Origin: Acidobacteriota bacterium
GTDB taxonomy: Bacteria; Acidobacteriota; Vicinamibacteria; Vicinamibacterales; Fen-181
Length of the DNA stretch: 11,181 nucleotides
Direction of reading: 5' to 3'
Assembly (NCBI GenBank): GCA_021779795.1
Contig: JAJXZZ010000062.1
Location: 1 to 11,181, forward strand
The notes under the pieces were generated by a model, which did not search any database, was not told where the DNA came from, and worked only from the letters and a program-made list of their open reading frames with translations. Positions within the stretch are counted from its first letter, which is position 1. Every line of letters starts with the position of its first letter. The position numbers and the translations under genes are program-made. This document shows, one piece after another, positions 6,135 through 11,181 of this stretch.

Positions 6135-8099
6135 TCACATCAGCGTTCTCGACTCCCCCGCCCGGCGCGTGACCCGTTCCCGGTCGAGATACTCCAGCAG
6201 CGGGATCGCGTACTTGCGCGTAACGCCGTAGCGCGACTTGAACGTGCCGACGTCGATCCGCACGCTCCCCGCCGCGTCCTCTCCCTTCATCGCCTGCATG
6301 TCGCGCTTCAAGTCCTCGAGCGCCTGCCGGTGAAAGTACACGGTGTCGAGCCGGACCAGCACCTTCTGGCGGGCCAGCAGCAGCACGACACGATTCATCA
6401 CGTCCGCGGGGATCGCGTGCGCCGACGCCACGTCCTTCGGCTCCGGCGGGCGCAGGCCACCCTCGCGGAACGCCGCTTCGCACGCGGCGCGCGCGCGCTC
6501 CTCCACCGGGGACAGCGCGAGCCGGTGCGAGGCGAGCGCGAGGCGATCCCGCCCGGTGATCGTCCCGGCGGCGAGCAGGCGGTCCAGCACGTGCTCGAAT
6601 ACGCCGGCGCCGGCTCGCGCAAACTCGCGCTCCCGCAGCTCCTCGCGCGGCATCCCCTCGGCCAGCGGGTCGCTCCGGTGGTGATCGCCCAGCCGCTGGA
6701 GCACCCGCTGTCCGAGCTCGTCGAGCACGCCCGGCGGCACGAGCGTGTCGCCGACCCGCGTCACGACGCCCGCGCGGACGAGCCGCTCGATCGCCGCGTC
6801 GACGCCTCCCGGCTCGAGTCCCGCGCGGCTGACGAGGGCGCCGGCCGGCAGCCCGCCCGCCCCGCGCTCGGCCGCCATGATCGCCACCGCCCGATCGACG
6901 GCCTCGGCGCCGGCAAGGTCGCGGGCGTCGAGCGCGGCGAAGCGGGCGCGCGCCGCGGCGGTGCGGATCGGCCCCCTCGCCGGATGCGGGTCGAGGACGA
7001 TCCCGCCGGCGACGGTGACCGGCGGCGAATAGGCGCGCAGGATGAACCGGTCGCCGCGCGAGAGCACGGCCGGCGCTTCGAACCGCAGCCGGACGTAGCC
7101 CCGGCTTCCGCCCGGCAGCTCGACGACGGGCGCGCCGGCGGCCGGTCCCGGCGGGTCGGCGCTCCCGGCCAGCCGCGCCGCCAGCGCCACCCGGCCGAGC
7201 ACCTCGCTGGTTCCCTGGCTGAACCGCACGCGCGCCCCGTGGCGCAGGGCCCTGGCGTCGCCGACCATCTCGATTCGCGCGTCGATCACCCGCGTCGGCT
7301 CGAGCGTGCCGGGCGTGAGCAGCGAGTCGCCGCGCCCGATCTCGGCGAGGTCGATGCCCCCGAGGTTGAGGGCGACGCGCTGGCCGGCGCTCGCCAGCGC
7401 CGCGGCCGCGCCGTGCACCTGCACGCCGCGCACCTTCACCCGGCGCTCGTCCGGCAGGCGCACCAGGTCGTCGTCGGGCCGGACGACCCCCGACAGCAGC
7501 GTCCCGGTGACGACGGTCCCGAACCCCTTGACCGAGAACGCCCGGTCGACGGGCAGGCGCACGGCGCCGGTGTCGGCGCGGCGGGGCGCCCGCCGCGCCA
7601 CGTCCAGCAGGACTTCCCTGAGCCGGTCGAGCCCCTCGCCCGTCTTCGACGACACCGCCACGACCGGCGCGTCCGCCAGGAACGACCCGGCCACCAGCTC
7701 GCGCACCTCGAGCCTCACCAGCTCCACGGTGTCCGCGTCGGCCGCGTCGGTCTTCGTGATGACGACCACGCCCCCGGGCACGCCGAGCAGGCGGCAGATC
7801 TCGAAGTGCTCCCGCGTCTGCGGCATCACCGACTCGTCGGCCGCCACGACGAGCACCACGGCGTCGATGCCCCCGATGCCGGCCAGCATGTTGCGGACGA
7901 ACTTCTCGTGGCCGGGCACGTCCACGAACGAGAACACGAACGGGCCGGCGTCCCAGTGCGCGAACCCGAGGTCGATCGTGATCCCCCGGGCCTTCTCCTC
8001 TTTGAGGCGGTCCGGATCGGTGCCGGTCAGCGCCTTGACCAGCGCGCTCTTCCCGTGATCGATGTGGCCGGCCGTGCCGACGATGATGTGGCGTGGCAT
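6135..8099 (-). CDS. selB: Selenocysteine-specific translation elongation factor SelB
   Basis: SelB is a GTPase that delivers selenocysteyl-tRNA(Sec) to ribosomes paused at UGA, binding the SECIS hairpin through its C-terminal winged helices. The 654-residue protein has an EF-Tu-like G domain: P-loop GTAGHIDHGKS (8-18), switch I ARGITIDLGFA (37-47, typical of SelB rather than EF-Tu), DVPGH (60-64), and TKTD (115-118) in place of NKxD, a usual SelB variant. Domains 2 and 3 follow (about 180-370; VKGFGTVVTGT at 190-200). Four winged-helix repeats make up the C-terminus, the last with TFKSRYGVTRKYAIPLLEYLDR at 619-640. Length is normal for the family. It begins 13 nt after the RNase R stop; its AGGAG Shine-Dalgarno (8114-8110) overlaps that stop codon, suggesting coupled translation. 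Its presence implies selA, selC and selD elsewhere; none is in the window. Confidence 0.96.
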   Translation of the reverse strand: MPRHIIVGTAGHIDHGKSALVKALTGTDPDRLKEEKARGITIDLGFAHWDAGPFVFSFVDVPGHEKFVRNMLAGIGGIDAVVLVVAADESVMPQTREHFEICRLLGVPGGVVVITKTDAADADTVELVRLEVRELVAGSFLADAPVVAVSSKTGEGLDRLREVLLDVARRAPRRADTGAVRLPVDRAFSVKGFGTVVTGTLLSGVVRPDDDLVRLPDERRVKVRGVQVHGAAAALASAGQRVALNLGGIDLAEIGRGDSLLTPGTLEPTRVIDARIEMVGDARALRHGARVRFSQGTSEVLGRVALAARLAGSADPPGPAAGAPVVELPGGSRGYVRLRFEAPAVLSRGDRFILRAYSPPVTVAGGIVLDPHPARGPIRTAAARARFAALDARDLAGAEAVDRAVAIMAAERGAGGLPAGALVSRAGLEPGGVDAAIERLVRAGVVTRVGDTLVPPGVLDELGQRVLQRLGDHHRSDPLAEGMPREELREREFARAGAGVFEHVLDRLLAAGTITGRDRLALASHRLALSPVEERARAACEAAFREGGLRPPEPKDVASAHAIPADVMNRVVLLLARQKVLVRLDTVYFHRQALEDLKRDMQAMKGEDAAGSVRIDVGTFKSRYGVTRKYAIPLLEYLDRERVTRRAGESRTLM

Positions 8100-8109
8100 G
8101 GGCGCCCGG

Positions 8110-8115
8110 CTCCTA
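8110..8115 (-). promoter_or_regulatory. Shine-Dalgarno of selB overlapping the RNase R stop codon
   Basis: On the minus strand the TAG stop of the RNase R gene (8115-8113) runs into AGGAG (8114-8110), giving TAGGAG, with 10 nt to the selB ATG at 8099. The overlap lets a ribosome finishing RNase R re-initiate on selB. Confidence 0.7.
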
Positions 8116-10389
8116 GCGCTTCCCCCGCCCGCGCTGGCGGGCGTTCCGGCCCGGGCGAACCGCCAGGCGGCGCAGGCTGCCCCGGGGTTCCTTCGCGGGC
8201 CGCCGCGACGGCTTCTCGCGGCGCGCCGCCTCGAGCGTCCCGGCCAGCCCCAGGTCGATCTGGCGGCGGTCGAAATCGACGCGCAGCACGCGCACGCGGA
8301 CCCGGTCGCCCAGCCGGTACTGCTTCCCCGTGTTCTCGCCGCGGAGCGCGTACGCCTCCTCCGCGAAGCGGTAGTAGTCGTCGCCCAGCGTGGACACGTG
8401 CACGAGCCCGTCGACCAGGTGCTCGGTCAGCTGCACGAACAGGCCGAACGGGGCGACGCCGGTGACGTAGCCCTCGAACTCGTCGCCGACCTTGTCGGCC
8501 ATGAACCGGACCTTCTTCCACTGCAGCAGCTCGCGCTCCGCCTCGTCGGCGCGGCGCTCCCGATCCGACGCCACGCGGGCGGTCTCGGGCAGCTCGTCCT
8601 CGAGGTGCTCGCGGTCGGCGGCCGGGAGCTGCCCGGCCCGCGCGGCGCGCAGCAGCCGGTGCACGACCAGGTCCGGGTAGCGGCGGATCGGCGACGTGAA
8701 GTGCGTGTAGCTCTCGAAGGCGAGGCCGAAGTGCCCGAGGTTCTCGGGCGCGTAGCGGGCCTTCTGCATGGTCCGCAGCATCAGCGCCGCCACGGCCCGC
8801 TCGGCCGGCCTGCCGTGGATCGTCTCGAGCAGCGCCTGGAAGTGCCGCGGGCGGACCTCCGCCGGCGGCGCGCCCAGCGTGTGCCCGAGGCCGGCGACGA
8901 ACGCCTCGAACTGCGCGACCTTCAGGGGGTCCGGCGCCTCGTGCACGCGGTAGAGCCCCGGCACGCCGCTCGCCTCGAGGTACTCGGCGACGGTCTCGTT
9001 GGCCAGCAGCATGAACTCCTCGACGATGCGGTGCGCGACGTTCCGCTCGGCGGCGACGATCGCCTCGACCTGCCCCTCCTCGTCGAGCCGCACCTCGGCC
9101 TCGTCGAAGTCGAAGTCGATCGCCCCGAGGCGGCGCCGGCGGCCGTTGAGGATCCCGAACAGCTCGCGCATCCGCTCGAACATCGGGACGAGCGGCGCGT
9201 AGCGCTCGCGCACGGCCGGGTCGCCGCCGGTCAGGATCGCGTTCACGTCGGCGTAGGTCATCCGCTCGCGCGTCCGGATGACGCCGTCGTGGAACTCGCG
9301 GCGCCGCACGGCGCCGCGCCGGTCCACCTCCATCAGGCACGACTGCACGAGGCGGTCGACGCGCGGGTTGAGGCTGCAGAGCCCCGTCGCCAGGTCGTCC
9401 GGGAACATGTGGATCGCCCGGTCCGGGAAGTAGACCGACGTGCCGCGGTCGAACGCCTCCGCGTCGAGAGCGCTCCCCTCCCCGACGTAGTGCGACACGT
9501 CGGCGATGTGCACGCCGAGCCGGAAGTGGCCGTTGGCCAGCGGCTCGATCGAGATCGCGTCGTCGAAATCGCGGGCGTGCTCGCCGTCGATGGTGACGAC
9601 GTCGAGGCCGCGGAAGTCGGTGCGCCCCTCGACGTCGCGCCGGCGGGCGTGCATCGCCCGCGGCGCGTCGCGACCGGCGACCAGCCGCCGGGCTTCGGCC
9701 AGCGCGGCCGCCCCGTGCGCGTCGGGCAGGCCGAACTTGCGGACGATGACCGCGACGTCCACGCCCGGCTCGTCGAGGCGCCCGAGCACCTCCACGACGC
9801 GGCCGACCGGCCCGCGCGTCTCGGTGGGCCACCGCGTGATCTCGACGGTGACCATCTGGCCGGCCGACGCGCCGCCGTCCTGCCCCGGCGCCACCGCCAC
9901 GTCGGCCGTCAGGCGCTGGTCGAACGGCGTCACGAACCCGAGACCCGCCGGCCCGACGTCGAACCGGCCGACGAGGGTCTGGTTGGCCCGCTCCAGGATC
10001 CGGACGATGCGCCCCTCGGGGCGGTCGCCGGCTCGCCGGCGCTCGACGCGCGCGACGACCCGGTCGCCGTGCATCGCCTCGCCGAGGCCGCCCGCCGGCA
10101 CGAACACGTCGGACCCGGCCTCCGCGCGGGGCCCGACGGGCACGACGAAGGCCGACCCGCCGGCGTTCGCCTGCAGCCGGCCGACGACGAGGTCCATCAT
10201 GTCGGCCAGGCCGTAGCGCTTGCCCCGGACCTCGACCAGGGCGCCCTCGGCGACGAGCGCCTTGAGCTGGCGCCTGAAGGCCGCCCGCTCCTCGCGCGGG
10301 ATCTTCAGCAGCTGCATCAGTTCGCGCGAGGACGCCGGGTGGCCGGCGCGCTCGCGCACGAGGCGGACGAGTTCGCGTCCGGTCAGCAT
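8113..10389 (-). CDS. rnr: Ribonuclease R (3'-5' exoribonuclease)
   Basis: RNase R degrades structured RNA from the 3' end to short oligonucleotides, takes part in mRNA and rRNA decay, and acts with trans-translation. The 758-residue protein has the full order of domains: an N-terminal winged helix (1-60), cold-shock OB folds (about 65-230), the RNB catalytic domain (about 258-585), an S1 RNA-binding domain (636-716, FEGYVTGVAPFGLFVQL) and a basic tail (718-758, mainly R/K/P/G). The metal-binding aspartates are D268, D274, D276 and D277 in TIDGEHARDFDDAIS, with the same spacing as D272, D278, D280 and D281 in E. coli RNase R. HIADVSHYV (294-302) and YTHFTSPIRRYPDL (561-574) are further RNB hallmarks. 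The domain set and tail separate it from RNase II. The ATG is 6 nt after the upstream small gene's stop. Expression is probably coupled to its neighbours. Confidence 0.97.
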   Translation of the reverse strand: MLTGRELVRLVRERAGHPASSRELMQLLKIPREERAAFRRQLKALVAEGALVEVRGKRYGLADMMDLVVGRLQANAGGSAFVVPVGPRAEAGSDVFVPAGGLGEAMHGDRVVARVERRRAGDRPEGRIVRILERANQTLVGRFDVGPAGLGFVTPFDQRLTADVAVAPGQDGGASAGQMVTVEITRWPTETRGPVGRVVEVLGRLDEPGVDVAVIVRKFGLPDAHGAAALAEARRLVAGRDAPRAMHARRRDVEGRTDFRGLDVVTIDGEHARDFDDAISIEPLANGHFRLGVHIADVSHYVGEGSALDAEAFDRGTSVYFPDRAIHMFPDDLATGLCSLNPRVDRLVQSCLMEVDRRGAVRRREFHDGVIRTRERMTYADVNAILTGGDPAVRERYAPLVPMFERMRELFGILNGRRRRLGAIDFDFDEAEVRLDEEGQVEAIVAAERNVAHRIVEEFMLLANETVAEYLEASGVPGLYRVHEAPDPLKVAQFEAFVAGLGHTLGAPPAEVRPRHFQALLETIHGRPAERAVAALMLRTMQKARYAPENLGHFGLAFESYTHFTSPIRRYPDLVVHRLLRAARAGQLPAADREHLEDELPETARVASDRERRADEAERELLQWKKVRFMADKVGDEFEGYVTGVAPFGLFVQLTEHLVDGLVHVSTLGDDYYRFAEEAYALRGENTGKQYRLGDRVRVRVLRVDFDRRQIDLGLAGTLEAARREKPSRRPAKEPRGSLRRLAVRPGRNARQRGRGKR

Positions 10390-10398
10390 GCGTCCCTA
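10390..10398 (-). promoter_or_regulatory. Shine-Dalgarno of rnr overlapping the upstream stop codon
   Basis: The TAG stop of the small upstream gene (10398-10396) continues as TAGGGA on the minus strand, so AGGGA can serve as a Shine-Dalgarno for the rnr ATG at 10389. Spacing is short (3 nt after the A), and a weaker GGAAAG lies further upstream. It mirrors the arrangement at the rnr-selB junction. Confidence 0.5.
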
Positions 10399-10812
10399 CT
10401 TTCCGGCGGCCGAGCGCACGCGGTCGAGCGCGGCGAGGGCCTCGCCGAGGCGCGCGTTGGCGGCCTGGTCCAGGCCGCCCGCCATGTGCCGCGCGTCCGC
10501 GGCGATGGCCGCGGCCTCGCGAACCGCCGCGGCGTCGGCCGACTCGCCCTTCTCGTCGAGGCGACCGGCCAGGGCGTCCAGCGCCTTCCCGGCCCGCTCG
10601 GCGGAAGCGCCCGCGCGACCGAAGTTCAGTTCGAAGAGATCGACGCGCGCGGCGAGCAGCGCTCCCCGCGCGTCGAGCCACTCGGCCCGAATCCCGGCCT
10701 GGTCGAGCCGCGCCTCGCACGCCCATCGTCCCGACGCGCCCCAGAACCAGCCCCCGCCGACCGCGGCCGCCAGCGCGACCACGGCCACCAGCGCGATCTT
10801 CGCGATTCTCAT
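10396..10812 (-). CDS. Small hypothetical protein with N-terminal membrane anchor, upstream of rnr
   Basis: I do not recognise this 138-residue protein. It has a hydrophobic N-terminus (residues 5-24, IALVAVVALAAAVGGGWFWG) that can act as a membrane anchor or uncleaved signal, then a polar body that is rich in Ala, Arg, Glu and Leu and predicted to be mostly helical (about 55-135), probably periplasmic. There is one cysteine (C32), not in a lipobox. GGGAGG lies 8 nt before the ATG, a strong start. Codon use (high G/C at third positions) matches the neighbours, and a frame maintained over the full length supports real coding. It sits 6 nt before the rnr start and so very likely shares its transcript; a link to RNA turnover is not shown by the sequence. 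Confidence 0.75.
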   Translation of the reverse strand: MRIAKIALVAVVALAAAVGGGWFWGASGRWACEARLDQAGIRAEWLDARGALLAARVDLFELNFGRAGASAERAGKALDALAGRLDEKGESADAAAVREAAAIAADARHMAGGLDQAANARLGEALAALDRVRSAAGK

Positions 10813-10840
10813 GAGTCGTGCCTCCCAGGGTGACGTGCCG

Positions 10841-10846
10841 AGTTTA
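10841..10846 (-). promoter_or_regulatory. Possible -10 box upstream of the small gene-rnr-selB cluster
   Basis: TAAACT on the minus strand (10846-10841) matches TATAAT at four of six positions and is the only A/T-rich patch in the 89-nt gap between the glycerate kinase stop and the ATG at 10812. It would give a leader of about 22 nt. No convincing -35 box is seen, so read-through from the glycerate kinase gene is an alternative. Confidence 0.3.
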
Positions 10847-10901
10847 CCTCAGCGGAGCCTCGCCGCACGGCGCGGGATCGGATGGCGGGGCGCGGCCGTC
10901 G

Positions 10902-11181
10902 TCAGGCGCAGGGGGCCGCGAGGAGGATGTCGAGGTCGCCGACGTTGGTCCCGGTGGGCCCGGTGACGACGAGGTCGCCGAGCGCGTCGAAGAAGCGGTA
11001 GGCGTCGTTGTCCGACAGGTACTCGCGCGGCGCCCGCAGGCCGGCCCGCGCGGCGCGCGCCTCGGTCGTCGTGTCGCTCACGGCGCCGGCGGCGTCGGTC
11101 GGCCCGTCGATCCCGTCGGTGCCGCCGCACAGCAGCGTCTCGGCCGCCTCGCCTCGCGCCAGCGGCCCGCCGGCCGACAGC
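10902..11181 (-). CDS. Glycerate 2-kinase, MOFRL type (5' end beyond window)
   Basis: These are the last 92 residues of a MOFRL-family glycerate kinase, which phosphorylates D-glycerate with ATP to 2-phosphoglycerate and feeds glyoxylate, tartrate or serine breakdown into glycolysis. The frame is open from the right edge to the TGA at 10904-10902. It carries the signature of the C-terminal MOFRL domain: GGTDGIDGPTDAAGAV, then a DNDAYRFFDALG segment and LVVTGPTGTNVGDLDILL close to the end. About 330-350 N-terminal residues lie outside the window. The genes gckA and ttuD encode such enzymes in other bacteria; this fragment does not allow the choice of symbol. An 89-nt gap separates it from the small gene downstream on the same strand. 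Confidence 0.92.
   Translation of the reverse strand, partial: LSAGGPLARGEAAETLLCGGTDGIDGPTDAAGAVSDTTTEARAARAGLRAPREYLSDNDAYRFFDALGDLVVTGPTGTNVGDLDILLAAPCA

Noticed and set aside
6330..8465. 711-codon plus-strand open frame opposite selB
   Set aside because: SelB is unambiguous on the other strand. The plus frame is His/Arg/Pro-rich with no motif and runs across the selB-rnr junction.
8027..10833. Open frames of ~900 codons on both strands over rnr (plus 8062-10833, minus 10726-8027)
   Set aside because: RNase R in its own frame has all catalytic residues. The other two are Arg/Gly/Ala-rich shadows without motifs, and the stop-poor GC-rich sequence explains them.
3187..10904. In-frame TGA stops that might encode selenocysteine, given selB in the window
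   Set aside because: Each TGA stop follows a complete C-terminus, and reading on gives no conserved or domain-like extension or obvious SECIS hairpin.

Overview
The window is high-GC DNA (about 70% by eye) in which almost every gene is on the minus strand. No tRNA, rRNA, CRISPR array, insertion sequence or phage gene is visible. The gene mix suggests a free-living, polysaccharide-using Gram-negative bacterium: a TonB energy transducer with a glycine-rich linker, a secreted GH31 glycosidase, TatA, a YflT-like stress protein, a MOFRL glycerate kinase and SelB. It looks like chromosomal DNA of Acidobacteriota (Vicinamibacteria-like) or a relative. That placement is inference from gene style and base composition, not from a marker gene.

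Reading the minus strand from the right edge: the 3' end of a MOFRL-type glycerate 2-kinase (10902-11181, truncated by the edge); then a tight three-gene cluster of a small membrane-anchored helical protein (10396-10812), RNase R (8113-10389) and the selenocysteine elongation factor SelB (6135-8099), with gaps of 6 and 13 nt. SelB meets a short plus-strand tatA (5967-6134) head to head, with the two stop codons touching. A 236-nt divergent intergenic region holds plausible promoters for tatA (plus) and a YflT/DUF-like stress protein (minus, 5272-5730).

Further left on the minus strand come a TonB-family protein (4204-5136), a VanZ-like membrane protein with an extra C-terminal beta-rich domain (3187-4182), an alanine aminotransferase of the type best known from eukaryotes (1740-3095), and a secreted GH31 glycoside hydrolase whose C-terminus lies beyond the left edge (1-1679).

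Functionally the right half is RNA turnover and translation (RNase R, SelB) with some central metabolism, and the left half is envelope and carbohydrate or amino-acid metabolism. SelB implies that the organism reads UGA as selenocysteine and so should carry selA, selC and selD and selenoproteins elsewhere; none is here. I found no convincing undescribed multi-gene system. The best leads are modest: stop codons fused to Shine-Dalgarno sequences in the RNase R-SelB cluster, the VanZ fusion protein, the unusual catalytic motif of the GH31 enzyme, and the unexplained small protein before RNase R. No gene-free stretch exceeds 300 nt.
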